64,000 nucleotides of DNA, taken from the NCBI RefSeq assembly GCF_032399705.1, contig NZ_CP135922.1, positions 868,001 through 932,000 on the forward strand, read 5' to 3'. Below, piece by piece: positions 27,553 to 35,733 of the stretch. The notes below the pieces were generated by a model that was not told the origin of the DNA, did no database searches, and saw only the letters and a list, made by a program, of their open reading frames with translations. Position 1 is the stretch's first letter, and each line of letters opens with the position of its first letter. This DNA comes from Paenibacillus sp. BIC5C1 (GTDB taxonomy: Bacteria; Bacillota; Bacilli; Paenibacillales; Paenibacillaceae). Made by a program: the position numbers and the translations under genes.

Positions 27553-28227
27553 ATGGGGATTCATAATGAGTTGAATCAAATTAGAGTTAGAAACAATTCA
27601 ACAACTGAACAAAATTTTTTTTCAATTGTAAGTGCGATAGTGATCGGGGTAATTTTAGGTTTAGCAGCAAAGCTTGTAGATACTCAGGGGATTAACCCCA
27701 TATTTGACGCTATCGGTGGACGTTTAGGTATATGGATTTTTTTTGCAACACTCTTATCGGTTTTTAGTTATTCTCCCAAATTAGCAGCTGTAAAGATATT
27801 CTCCTTTTTCGTATCGCTTCTAACTGTTTACTATGTGTACAGCGTGCTCTTTCTGCATTTTTTCCCAAAGAGAGAAATTGTATTTTGGGGGATATGCGCG
27901 TTGATATCGCCGGTATGTGCTTATGTAGTGTGGTATGCACGTGGTTATGGAATTGTATCTAGCTTAATCTTATCCCTTCCAATTACAGCTTTACTGTCAG
28001 AAGGATTTCAACTACGATACGCTTACTTACCTGAGCACACTCACTACTATTTGATCCCTATACTTATGGGAATATATCTGATTATGGTCATTGTTTTATT
28101 TTTTATTGTTCCTAAAAGTCCCTTAAGATTTCTGATTGTTCTACCAATTTCTATAGTTCTCTCTTTCATTATGATATATTTTAATGTTTTAGGGCATATA
28201 TTTGGTGGATTAAACGGCTTTTTGTGA
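27553..28227 (+). CDS. Predicted six- to seven-helix membrane protein of unknown function
   Basis: A 224-residue protein with hydrophobic segments near residues 25-45, 55-72, 75-100, 108-128, 133-150, 165-185 and 192-215. It resembles DUF6518-like integral membrane proteins in general form, but this is not certain. GGAGG (27542-27546) lies 6 bases before the ATG. The gene and its flanks are clearly more A+T-rich than the neighbours, which may mean recent acquisition. It stands alone. From its end to 28521 no gene is seen. Confidence 0.6.
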   Translation: MGIHNELNQIRVRNNSTTEQNFFSIVSAIVIGVILGLAAKLVDTQGINPIFDAIGGRLGIWIFFATLLSVFSYSPKLAAVKIFSFFVSLLTVYYVYSVLFLHFFPKREIVFWGICALISPVCAYVVWYARGYGIVSSLILSLPITALLSEGFQLRYAYLPEHTHYYLIPILMGIYLIMVIVLFFIVPKSPLRFLIVLPISIVLSFIMIYFNVLGHIFGGLNGFL

Positions 28228-28521
28228 GTTTAGTCTATCATTATAAGGGGGGGATATATCCAAATAAATAATATTTTTTCCAAAAAAAACTCTTGATTCA
28301 CTTTTGTATATGATTATCAATCAAAACCGAGCCATTGCATTTTATATAAAAAAATCGGTATAGAAACGTAAAAAGCAAGCAATAAAACGTTGGGGACTAG
28401 TTCCTTAAGCGTCTTATTTTGCATGGTGTAATACACAGCCGATCCCCTGAATACGGACCGGCTATGGTTCTAAACAGAATCTAAAAGGACTTCTTTTTAA
28501 CTAATCCTCCAGTCAATCCCG

Positions 28522-29862
28522 TTATTGCAGCTGCCAGAGGGTTGGTGTTGCGGAAGGGATCCAATCCACTTGAGACGTGTGTGTAAGAAGGCATTTGTAC
28601 GTCAGGTTATTGTAGCTCACGATTGTGCCCACTGTGTATTGCGTATTGGCTGCCCAGGCAGGTGCAGTTGAAGCAGCGGCCGTTTTACCGCTGACTGTGC
28701 TTGCAGCTGATTGGTTGCCTGCTGCATCAACAGCATAAACCGAGAAGTTGTAGGTCGTGTTCGCTGCAAGATTAGTTACCGTATAAGACGTTGCCGTCCC
28801 GGATGTCGTCGTAACCAAAGTAGAGCCGTTGTAAATTTTGTACCCTGTCACGCCTACATTATCCGTGGATGCCGTCCACATCAGCTGAATGCTGGAGGCG
28901 GTCGGCGTTCCCATCACATGCAGCCCGCCTGGAGATGTAGGTGCAGTAGTATCGTTTGCAGGAGGTGCAGTTGTGGTAACGCTTACAGTATTACTGGCTG
29001 CAGATTCGTTGCCTGCTGCGTCGACTGCTTTGACAGTAAAGGTATACGCCGTGCTTGCTGTCAGCCCTGTTACGGTATAGCTTGTAGTTGTGCCGGATAC
29101 ATTGCCGATTAAGGTAGTCCCGTTGTAAATTTTATACCCTGTTACGCCTACATTATCTGATGAAGCCTTCCATGATAAAGATGTACTGGTCGCAGCCGTT
29201 GCAGTTGCCACAAGTGAAGTTGGAGGTGTTGGTGCCACATTATCAACCGGGTTCGTCCCGGAAAAGTTTACGTCGATGACATTATAGAAGGCGTTGGGAG
29301 TATCCGCAACCTCCCAGACTGCTAGAATGACATGATAACCGCTGCGTTCGGGTACGTTGCATGAATTGGTGTAGCTAAATGGAGGTTGGCTGCCATTATA
29401 AGGAACTGAACAGAACGGTGTCAGGTCAAACGAATCACGGGATAGAGGTGCATTCGGGTTCCAGTTTGGTTTCGTAATATAATATTTCCAGCTTGCCGTT
29501 GAATGGTTAGCTGTCAGCTTCCAAGTAAACGTATTAGTGCCACTAGACATATTCACTTTCGACCAACGTGTAGCGGATTGCTCATCGAGCTTAGGAAAGA
29601 CGCCGTTAGCGCTTGCAATATGGCCGTCCGTAGGTCCTGCAGCAGGGAAGCCCTTAGGTGCTTCCAGACTTTGGGGTTCATACACGATACTGCCGCAATC
29701 CTGATTGACTCCCGAAGCACACAGTGCAGCTCGGCTCGCCGGCCCTTCTACGTAACCATGTGACAACGCCTTTGGACTGTTGAACAGCATGCTTACCGTT
29801 GTAAGCACCAGCAGACAGCAAATCAATACTAGCTTGGAAGACGGTAAAATAAATCTGAACAT
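28522..29862 (-). CDS. AA10 lytic polysaccharide monooxygenase with two FN3 and a CBM5/12-like domain
   Basis: Secreted copper enzyme that oxidatively cleaves chitin (or cellulose). The 446-residue chain has a signal peptide ending at Ser34 so that His35 (S|H-G-Y-V-E-G-P) becomes the N-terminal copper ligand; His120 (T-A-N-H-S-T) is the second brace His. Catalytic domain about 35-203, FN3 domains about 211-300 and 315-400, and an aromatic-rich CBM5/12-type domain (W-A-A-N-T-Q-Y...[10 protein letters not shown]) at 402-446, typical of chitin binders. AGGAGG lies 7 bases before ATG 29862; 13 upstream residues of open frame are ignored. Regiochemistry cannot be told from sequence; the CBM favours chitin. 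Confidence 0.92.
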   Translation of the reverse strand: MFRFILPSSKLVLICCLLVLTTVSMLFNSPKALSHGYVEGPASRAALCASGVNQDCGSIVYEPQSLEAPKGFPAAGPTDGHIASANGVFPKLDEQSATRWSKVNMSSGTNTFTWKLTANHSTASWKYYITKPNWNPNAPLSRDSFDLTPFCSVPYNGSQPPFSYTNSCNVPERSGYHVILAVWEVADTPNAFYNVIDVNFSGTNPVDNVAPTPPTSLVATATAATSTSLSWKASSDNVGVTGYKIYNGTTLIGNVSGTTTSYTVTGLTASTAYTFTVKAVDAAGNESAASNTVSVTTTAPPANDTTAPTSPGGLHVMGTPTASSIQLMWTASTDNVGVTGYKIYNGSTLVTTTSGTATSYTVTNLAANTTYNFSVYAVDAAGNQSAASTVSGKTAAASTAPAWAANTQYTVGTIVSYNNLTYKCLLTHTSQVDWIPSATPTLWQLQ

Positions 29863-29939
29863 TCGATAGCCTCCTATATCATTTTTTTTATATAAACTCA
29901 AGTAAGAGCTTATATCGTAATTAAGGAAGTGCTATACCA

Positions 29940-29973
29940 TATATGGATATCGTTTGATAAAGAAATCCATATA
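29940..29973. promoter_or_regulatory. 9-bp inverted repeat upstream of AA10 gene
   Basis: TATATGGAT (29940-29948) and ATCCATATA (29965-29973) form a perfect inverted repeat about 80 bp upstream of the start. A candidate operator; the binding protein is unknown. Confidence 0.35.
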
Positions 29974-30068
29974 CGGGAATTTCTAAAGTTATTGTAAAGG
30001 ACCTAGATTTGCTGAACAAGGATAAATTTGATAGATCATCCAGTTATTCAAGACTTAGGTAGGTATAC

Positions 30069-30114
30069 AAAAAGGCCTTTGCGGAGAGATCATCTCTCCA
30101 CAAAAGCCTTTATT
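30069..30114. terminator. Strong hairpin with no obvious gene before it
   Basis: AAAGGC...GGAGAGA (about 30071-30089) pairs with TCTCTCC...GCCTTT (about 30093-30111). On the minus strand it ends in CCTTTTTG, a proper terminator tail. Nearest minus-strand gene reading towards it ends at 30601, so a transcript from there would run antisense across the methionine-rich gene. On the plus strand it could be an attenuator. Confidence 0.6.
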
Positions 30115-30206
30115 TCCGACTGGATTGATAAGTGAAGTGCGTATTATACATCGATTTTAAATAAAAGGCAAGAGGAAAAAGATTGCTTTTGAGTGGGGGA
30201 TCGTTT

Positions 30207-30251
30207 ATGCTAAAAAAAGGAGGTTTACTATATTTGAAAGGAGGAAGTTGA
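30207..30251 (+). CDS. 14-codon upstream ORF before the methionine-rich gene
   Basis: ATG at 30207, preceded by TGGGGGA about 6 bases away, opens a 14-residue frame (Leu, Lys and Gly rich) ending TGA 30249-30251, one base before the ATG of the next gene. Its last codons contain both AAAGGAGG sites, so its translation would pass over the ribosome site of the downstream gene. Probably a regulatory leader or chance ORF. Confidence 0.35.
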   Translation: MLKKGGLLYLKGGS

Positions 30252-30252
30252 A

Positions 30253-30468
30253 ATGGAAAATATGTGTATGAACATGATGATGAACATGTGTATGGAAGAA
30301 ATGATGTGCAAGATGAAATCCATGAAGATGATGATGGAATGTATGGAAGACAAAAGCATGATGGAAGGCATGGACATGAATAAAATGATGTCCTGTATGC
30401 AAGAATGCGACGAAATGATGACCACAATGATGGGCATGATGAGCAACATGAAGAAAGCATCCATGTAA
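30253..30468 (+). CDS. Methionine-rich (44% Met) small protein, candidate metal binder
   Basis: A 71-residue protein with 31 Met and 6 Cys (positions 5, 13, 19, 30, 48, 52), and almost no other hydrophobic residues. Met occurs in runs such as MMM at 8-10 and 26-28 and pairs every three to four residues, a spacing that would line helix faces. AAAGGAGG (30237-30244) is 8 bases before the ATG, so it is very likely translated. There is no signal peptide or membrane segment. Met/Cys-rich helical proteins can hold Cu(I), as in the Csp copper-storage family, but no homology to them is claimed. No copper genes are adjacent. The opposite-strand frame here is Cys/Ser-rich only because ATG reads as CAT. 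Confidence 0.75.
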   Translation: MENMCMNMMMNMCMEEMMCKMKSMKMMMECMEDKSMMEGMDMNKMMSCMQECDEMMTTMMGMMSNMKKASM

Positions 30469-30600
30469 TTATCGTTCATTCATTTCATGTAAAGCTGGCG
30501 GGCTTTACATATGTGCGGAACAGTTGACTGTACGCATCAAAAGAATAGTAAGCCTTTAATCAAGGCGGGTTAAGCAGACGAACTGCAGACCGGCTTTTTC

Positions 30601-30924
30601 TTATTTATATTGAAGAATCTTCCTCGACACATCGATACGCATAAGCTTTAATTTGAACCATTGCTCTTGCAGGGAATCGGTCTGAGAACCTTCGGAAGCG
30701 ACCCGCAGTTTGTTGAAGATCTCCAACAGCTGGTTGTTAATCTGGTCATAGTTGGCAAGCAATTCACGCAGCATAATAACCCTTCGTTCTTTCTGTAGCA
30801 ATTCATCCTTCTGCTCTTGAAGCTTTCCGAGAATATCTTCAGCCCATTCCGAGTCTCCTATGGTACGGGCATAATTATATAAATCCAAATAATCGTTAAC
30901 CCAAGCTTGTGTCCAAGAACTCAT
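30601..30924 (-). CDS. Conserved hypothetical helical protein
   Basis: A 107-residue soluble protein that I do not recognise by function. It starts with Trp-rich M-S-S-W-T-Q-A-W-V-N-D-Y-L, then long amphipathic helices with a Glu/Lys/Leu pattern (residues 38-100), suggesting a helical bundle or coiled coil. GGAG lies 11 bases before ATG 30924; the GTG at 30936 is too near the site. It has a good promoter of its own (see below). No neighbour gives a clue. Confidence 0.65.
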   Translation of the reverse strand: MSSWTQAWVNDYLDLYNYARTIGDSEWAEDILGKLQEQKDELLQKERRVIMLRELLANYDQINNQLLEIFNKLRVASEGSQTDSLQEQWFKLKLMRIDVSRKILQYK

Positions 30925-30966
30925 GGCGTTATTCACTCCAGTCAGCTTCGCTTTTCTATATACCGA

Positions 30967-30996
30967 GTATTATACCCGGAATAATACAATTTACAA
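30967..30996 (-). promoter_or_regulatory. Promoter with overlapping palindrome
   Basis: On the minus strand, TTGTAA (30991-30996), 16-bp spacer, TATAAT (30969-30974). GTATTAT (30967-30973) and ATAATAC (30981-30987) make a perfect inverted repeat over the -10 and spacer, a possible repressor site. Confidence 0.5.
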
Positions 30997-31095
30997 GTAG
31001 ATTATAGGATTTTTTGGGATGGAATCATGCAGAGAATATACAAGAGTTGGCCCATGGGCTGCATTGTGGCGATTCCGAGCAGAAGAAGTAACTGT

Positions 31096-32019
31096 TCAAT
31101 GCTTAATAATATCAATGATTTTGCGCTCTGCATCCTTGGCTTCAGGAATAGGGTATAGCACAAAGACATGATTCATTTTGGGATAAACAAAGGTATTATG
31201 ATCAATGCCCTGGTCGGTAAGCAGTTTATCGAGCTTCATGTTGTCGGGAAATAAACCTTCATGAGTTCCGATGAAAATGGTAATCTTTCCAAGCCCTTTG
31301 AAGTCTCCGTAGATTGGACTGATCAATGGATCATCCAGATCTTTATCTGCCGCCCATATTCTCCGAATCACATCATAGCCTTCCACAGCCAGCATCGGAT
31401 CTCGGGTCTCATAGTCGAATATGACCGGGTTGTCCAGAACCATATCCACACATGGAGATAACAGAATGATATCTTTGGGTTGAGGAAGAAGATTCATCTT
31501 AATGTAATGTGCGAAACTTAGCGAAATATTTCCGCCCGCTGAATCTCCCATAATGGTAAGTTGGGCAGGGTTCTTGATCGATTCAATGATTTCCCGGTAT
31601 AAGCTCAAGAGTTTTGGATAAGTATGCTGGTAGTTGAAATGAGGCACTTTGGGATAGATGGGTGCTATAACTTTGGCATTCAACGAATGTGCGATGCGGT
31701 CCATGAACTTCCAATGAAAGATTAGAGGCTGGTGCGTATGAGCGCCGCCATGTATATATAGAATTACTTTTTGGTCAGCGGACTTCTGGTCATTCAATGT
31801 GAACACCTGCATGTCCTCAAAGGAACGGTCGTTTACGGAGGAGATTAATTTAACTTTACCCAACGCATAAGGCTTAGTATTTTCTACCCCCATGTGCTTC
31901 AGGTGCTTCAGGGTATTTTCTCGTGTGGATAAACTCTTCTTGCTATCTAAAGTTCCGATGTATTTTTCGAAGAGATAGCTCTTTATAGAGCGTTTTTTGT
32001 TATATATATTCACACTCAT
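31096..32019 (-). CDS. Alpha/beta hydrolase, hormone-sensitive-lipase type esterase
   Basis: A 307-residue cytosolic esterase-like enzyme. Oxyanion motif I-H-G-G-A near residue 90 (family norm HGGG), nucleophile in G-D-S-A-G-G near 160, the acid region D-P-L-I-S-P near 233, and catalytic His in K-M-N-H-V-F near 283. These fit the alpha/beta-hydrolase fold-3 (bacterial HSL) family; the substrate, probably short acyl esters, is not known. GAGAGGCGG precedes ATG 32019. Its promoter has a MerR-type 20-bp spacer with a dyad, so it may be induced by a stress or small-molecule signal. Confidence 0.85.
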   Translation of the reverse strand: MSVNIYNKKRSIKSYLFEKYIGTLDSKKSLSTRENTLKHLKHMGVENTKPYALGKVKLISSVNDRSFEDMQVFTLNDQKSADQKVILYIHGGAHTHQPLIFHWKFMDRIAHSLNAKVIAPIYPKVPHFNYQHTYPKLLSLYREIIESIKNPAQLTIMGDSAGGNISLSFAHYIKMNLLPQPKDIILLSPCVDMVLDNPVIFDYETRDPMLAVEGYDVIRRIWAADKDLDDPLISPIYGDFKGLGKITIFIGTHEGLFPDNMKLDKLLTDQGIDHNTFVYPKMNHVFVLYPIPEAKDAERKIIDIIKH

Positions 32020-32057
32020 CTGTGCGCCGCCTCTCATCCATAAAGTATGATATCCAC

Positions 32058-32089
32058 AGTATAAAGCCTGAAGTATACTCCAAGGTCAA
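32058..32089 (-). promoter_or_regulatory. MerR-type promoter with 20-bp spacer
   Basis: On the minus strand, TTGACC (32084-32089) and TATACT (32058-32063) are 20 bp apart, too far for normal sigma-A use, and the spacer holds a dyad centred on AGTATACT. This is the layout of promoters twisted open by MerR-family activators. No merR gene lies next to it. Confidence 0.55.
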
Positions 32090-32268
32090 GGCTGGGAAAG
32101 TGATTGGTGTGCATAAAAGAGGAGAAATGAATTCAGCTAAGCATTTACCCGATTAAATATATATTCTGGAAAATAAATTAAAAATATACTATGTTATAGG
32201 TTGATAGATGAAGGGATCATTTATCTCTAACTATAGTAAAGATCATATCAAACTGAAGGAGCATACAT

Positions 32269-33261
32269 ATGTTCAATCAACCGACTGCTTTTCGTTCAGT
32301 GCTCAACCCTAAGTATCTGGAGTTTGTATTGAGTGATCAATATGACATCGGATCGTGGGAAGAATGTTTATTCTGGCTGAGAGGATTAAATGATACCTAC
32401 CGCATACGTACTTCCTCTGGAATGTATATTCTTCGTGTCTACCGTACTGAAATTACGGAGGCTGATGTTCTGTACGAACTCTCCCTGTTATCTCAATTAA
32501 AGGGCATACTAGGTTCATCAGCACATACTGATATTGGAGAATACATCGAGAAGAAAGATCATACTGGATATACAGTGTTGGAGGCCGCGGAAGGCAAGCG
32601 GGTTGCTGTGATGTTTCGGTATATTGAGGGTACGGAGAACAACCTTGAAGATGAACAGTCATGTTACACTTTTGGTCAGTCTGCGGCTGAGCTGCATAAA
32701 GCGATGAATCAAGTGGTATTGGAGCAGCCGCGATATGAGTTGGATACGAAGTTTCTCATTGACGAGCCTCTTGAGCGAATCATCAACTATATCGGTGAAA
32801 AAAATGAAGCATCATCATTCCTACATACGTTTGCTAGAGAGTTAAAAGAACGAATTGGCGTCGCATCCAAACTAGGTTTGGACAAGGGGCTGTGCCATGG
32901 CGATATGCATGGAAACAATAACGCTTTTCAGCAGGGAAATCAGTTCAGCCATTATGACTTTGAGTGGGCGGCTAAAGGCTGGCGTGCCTACGATCTGGCG
33001 CAGGTGAAGGCTCGCAAGAGACAGTCTGGTGAGCAAAAAGAAGTGTTATGGAGTGCGCTCATGGCGGGATATCGTTCGGTTAGAAGCTTCTCTACGGAAG
33101 ATGAACAGGCTGTTGATCTCTTTATTATTGCTCGCCGATTCTGGGTTATGGGTCTGGATGTTGCTTTTATCGAAAGTGATATGGGCGCGCTGGATTATGG
33201 TTCGGATTGGCTGGATAGTTTCGTGGGAGAGTTCCGGGATACGGGGATTGTGCAGCAGTGA
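32269..33261 (+). CDS. APH/CotS-like phosphotransferase
   Basis: A 330-residue small-molecule kinase-like protein. It has the protein-kinase-like fold marks: Y-I-L-R-V-Y for the ATP Lys/Arg region near 50, the catalytic loop L-C-H-G-D-M-H-G-N-N near 210 and the metal-binding F-S-H-Y-D-F-E near 225. The family includes aminoglycoside phosphotransferases, homoserine kinase II-like and spore-coat CotS proteins; the actual acceptor cannot be told. GAAGGAG lies 7 bases before the ATG. Single gene ending in a strong terminator. Another member of the family is at 62933. Confidence 0.8.
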   Translation: MFNQPTAFRSVLNPKYLEFVLSDQYDIGSWEECLFWLRGLNDTYRIRTSSGMYILRVYRTEITEADVLYELSLLSQLKGILGSSAHTDIGEYIEKKDHTGYTVLEAAEGKRVAVMFRYIEGTENNLEDEQSCYTFGQSAAELHKAMNQVVLEQPRYELDTKFLIDEPLERIINYIGEKNEASSFLHTFARELKERIGVASKLGLDKGLCHGDMHGNNNAFQQGNQFSHYDFEWAAKGWRAYDLAQVKARKRQSGEQKEVLWSALMAGYRSVRSFSTEDEQAVDLFIIARRFWVMGLDVAFIESDMGALDYGSDWLDSFVGEFRDTGIVQQ

Positions 33262-33293
33262 TGATTAACAACAACGATGGATTCAAATGAAGT

Positions 33294-33330
33294 GGGCCTT
33301 CTGGGTGGTTCCAGAAGGCCTCTTTTATTT
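33294..33330. terminator. Terminator between APH-like and DUF4003 genes
   Basis: GGCCTTCTGG (33295-33304) pairs with CCAGAAGGCC (33311-33320), followed by TCTTTTATTTT. It separates converging genes. A 14-base perfect palindrome, TGAAATGCATTTCA, follows at about 33332. Confidence 0.85.
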
Positions 33331-33360
33331 TGTGAAATGCATTTCATGACCATTACTTAC

Positions 33361-34352
33361 TTAGTTCGATGAAGTCGAAGCTACGACGGCAGCCGATGTT
33401 GCAGCAGCGGCCATGGCGGCCTGTTGGGCAATGATAATGTTGGTGATGCTAGTGGAGACTGTCGTGGTCAGGACGCCGTTTCGAAGATCCTCCACATACT
33501 GCACTGCCACCAGCGAGGACGAGAGCAGCAGCAATTCCTGTTTGTTGATGGACCAGGCACCAAAGCCCTTCTGTGTACGCAACCACTCATACGTTTCCTC
33601 AACTTGCTCTACCAGCGTATCTCTGTCAGCGGGCAGTAGGGAGAGGATACCCAGAGCCGGCAGGGTGTATATTTTGTCTAATCGTATTCCCCGGCGGCGG
33701 AATGTCTCATTTAATGCTATCACATGAGTGCTCGCCTCCGGATTATCATCGCCTAGGATCAGCACCTGTGTTAATGCCTGCACGCTATTGCCAGGCGAGA
33801 ACTCAGGTTTTAATTCTGCATAGAGCTGCTCCATACGGGTCACACCAGATTCCACGTCGAGATCGGAAAGGGCCAGCATAGCTGCAAAAATATAGTCGTC
33901 CTGTCCGGTAAGAAAGCGGTGTTGGGCTTTCATGTGATCATAAAATGATTTGGCTCGTTCGACCTTATGCTCGAATTGCTCAGGCGTCGCGTGAGCTGCA
34001 ATCTGATAGGCGGCGATAACCAGAAAATCGGACGAACGAAATTTGATTTTTTTATCATCAGATCATAGATAAGGAGGGTGTCTTCAAGTTTCTTTTCCTG
34101 ATCTGTCGTAAGCGAGAGTAAGGTGGCGATGCTGATCGCCGAATTTCCCCTGAAGGCCGAGAAGAGATTGGTGTTTTGTTTAATCAATTCATGACTTTGG
34201 CGAATGGCCTCGCCATCGGCTTGTTTTTTTTCTGCTGCATATAAAAGGGCTGCCAGACGGTGCATCATCACATTTTTCCACTTGAATGATTTTTTGATGA
34301 TCTGAGTGTTGGAGACGAATAATTCGACTCGTGCAGCATGTTGCTCATGCAT
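33361..34352 (-). pseudogene. DUF4003 family gene split by a frameshift in a run of seven A/T
   Basis: Two overlapping frames together give one protein of about 330 residues. The first starts at ATG 34352 (GGGAGG 6 bases before it) and holds the N-terminal part, with F-S-A-F-R-G-N and L-I-Y-D-L-M-I-K-K; after the seven-T run at 34047-34053 (A on the coding strand) it leaves the family sequence and stops near 33933. In the next frame the expected continuation appears at once (I-K-F-R-S-S-D-F-L-V-I-A-A-Y) and runs to 33361. One extra base restores the full gene. It may be a true mutation, a slippage site or a sequencing error. Function of DUF4003 is unknown. Confidence 0.75.
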
Positions 34353-34563
34353 AAGCAGACCTCCCGAATGATTGGATCTTTTCTCCAGTTTACTATAAAT
34401 GAGGCCTTGCCGTTCACAGAAAAAAAGCACCCCATCAGAAGTTTATGGAATCCTTGGCAGGCTCCAATTTGTACTTCCAAGAGGTGCATTCTTGATTAAA
34501 ACTGAAAGAGTTCATGTATTTGAATCTGTGTATGAGAATGGATACTATGTGGTTGTTGTATTG

Positions 34564-34959
34564 TTAATTAAAAGAAATCGTGTAGGATACGGAAGGATAC
34601 AACGTTGTAGACGCTGGTACGCGTTCTACCACAGTGACCAGAGTGCCAGGATTGTAGTAGGCTGAACCCCCGGTGTAATTGTTGTTGTTTACGATGGCTG
34701 TCCCCAGGTCGATTGTCGTATTATTGTAGCTCCAGTAGTAGTGCAGTTGAAGTGCATTGGCTGCGGAAGCCGTAATTTTTACGCTTGTACCTGTGGTTTT
34801 GGCATTAGGGAGAATGTAGGCGTATCCTTGGCCAGCAGTGAGCGTATTGGAATAGCTACCTCCATAACTTACGACCGCGGGATTAGCTGAAGCGGTCAGA
34901 CCGAACATAAGGGATATGCCCATAAAAAATACAAATAATGTGCTGCTTAGTTTTTTCAT
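34564..34959 (-). CDS. Small secreted protein of unknown function
   Basis: A 131-residue exported protein. Signal peptide residues 1-25 (K-K-L-S-S-T-L-F-V-F-F then cleavage after A-S-A). The mature part is rich in Tyr, Asn, Thr and Ser with no Cys, suggesting a small beta-sandwich. I do not recognise it. GGATGAGG precedes the ATG. A consensus-like promoter and a cre site lie upstream, so it is probably under carbon catabolite control, which would suit a protein linked to polysaccharide use. Confidence 0.7.
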   Translation of the reverse strand: MKKLSSTLFVFFMGISLMFGLTASANPAVVSYGGSYSNTLTAGQGYAYILPNAKTTGTSVKITASAANALQLHYYWSYNNTTIDLGTAIVNNNNYTGGSAYYNPGTLVTVVERVPASTTLYPSVSYTISFN

Positions 34960-35060
34960 CGATACCTCATCCTTTCAAAATGAATTGTTTTAAAGTGTAA
35001 CCTCACCAAAACGAAAACCTTTTCGAAAATGGATGGAGACATCCTCCTTTTTTCAGTTTA

Positions 35061-35074
35061 TGTTAGCGTTAACA
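35061..35074 (-). promoter_or_regulatory. cre site downstream of promoter
   Basis: TGTTAGCGTTAACA matches 13 of 14 positions of the CcpA consensus and is nearly palindromic. It sits just after the promoter of the secreted protein gene, the usual place for repression. Confidence 0.6.
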
Positions 35075-35088
35075 TTCCTGACGGCTAT

Positions 35089-35117
35089 AATATATACCAA
35101 TAAAATACAGTTGTAAA
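35089..35117 (-). promoter_or_regulatory. Promoter of the secreted protein gene
   Basis: On the minus strand, TTTACA (35112-35117), a 17-bp spacer and TATATT (35089-35094). Transcription would begin near 35082, about 120 bases before the start codon. Confidence 0.55.
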
Positions 35118-35135
35118 TAGCGGAAAAGAGTATAC

Positions 35136-35159
35136 AAAAAAGGACCGCTTTAAGCGGTC
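35136..35159 (-). terminator. Terminator of the DUF6713-like gene
   Basis: GACCGCTT (35143-35150) and AAGCGGTC (35152-35159) form a tight hairpin; on the minus strand it is followed by CCTTTTTT. Confidence 0.8.
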
Positions 35160-35197
35160 ATAGCGTTTCTTATTTCTCAGTGTACGATCTAATGAAT

Positions 35198-35563
35198 TTA
35201 CAATAATAACGCTAACAGATGGATGGCCCCAATAATCCCCATGGGGTAAATAAATGATCTGGAAAATGAATTCTTAAATTCATTACGAGGGTGCTTTTCG
35301 AAAAATAGGTGCAGTACCGCATGAATGATGAAAAATATATCGAGCACCCAGAACGTAACCGTTTGATATGAGCTGAAAAGCAGTGCGAGTATGACGGTGT
35401 AGAGTGGTAGGTGAACGAATGTGAAGCATTTATAGGCTTTTTCATCTTCCATATTTTTCAGCACGATAAACAATTTCCACTCAGATCGTCTAATGGCGTC
35501 CATTTCGTGCAGTAGAAATAAAGATAAATTAAACAAAAATAAGACTAGTAAAAAGTCAGGCAT
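35198..35563 (-). CDS. Small four-helix membrane protein (DUF6713-like)
   Basis: A 121-residue integral membrane protein with hydrophobic stretches near 4-20, 48-65, 68-84 and 100-121. The motif F-L-L-H-E-M-D-A-I-R-R-x-E-W at residues 15-28 and H-A-x-L-H near 80 are conserved in a family I recall as DUF6713; function unknown. The charged His/Glu/Asp at membrane edges could be catalytic or metal ligands. GGAAAGGGAG lies 7 bases before ATG 35563, which is preferred to the ATG at 35569 and the earlier start at 35587. Confidence 0.6.
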   Translation of the reverse strand: MPDFLLVLFLFNLSLFLLHEMDAIRRSEWKLFIVLKNMEDEKAYKCFTFVHLPLYTVILALLFSSYQTVTFWVLDIFFIIHAVLHLFFEKHPRNEFKNSFSRSFIYPMGIIGAIHLLALLL

Positions 35564-35733
35564 ACCCATTCTCCCTTTCCTATTCAACCTCCCCCTATCT
35601 TACTAGTGTCAATTATTTTTGGCAAAATATGACTAAAAGGTTCACGCTCCGTTCATACGTTCTTGATATGCTCTCGAAAGAAAGCCGAGAAACAGTGGTT
35701 AAAACAAAATATACGGAGTGGTGGAGGTTTGTG

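Noticed and set aside
28305..28319. Fur-box-like 7-1-7 sequence (TGTATAT-G-ATTATCA)
   Set aside because: Only 11 of 14 positions match, and it lies between two gene ends with no promoter to control.
28381..28420. Imperfect hairpin after the AA10 gene as a terminator
   Set aside because: Arms pair poorly and the T tail is short; not strong enough to list.
30110..30460. Long minus-strand frame, Cys/Ser-rich, opposite the methionine-rich gene
   Set aside because: It is the mirror of ATG-rich coding DNA, lacks a ribosome site and has an unnatural composition.
34399..34665. Plus-strand 88-codon frame across the DUF4003 and secreted-protein gene ends
   Set aside because: No ribosome site or family features; it overlaps better-supported minus-strand genes.
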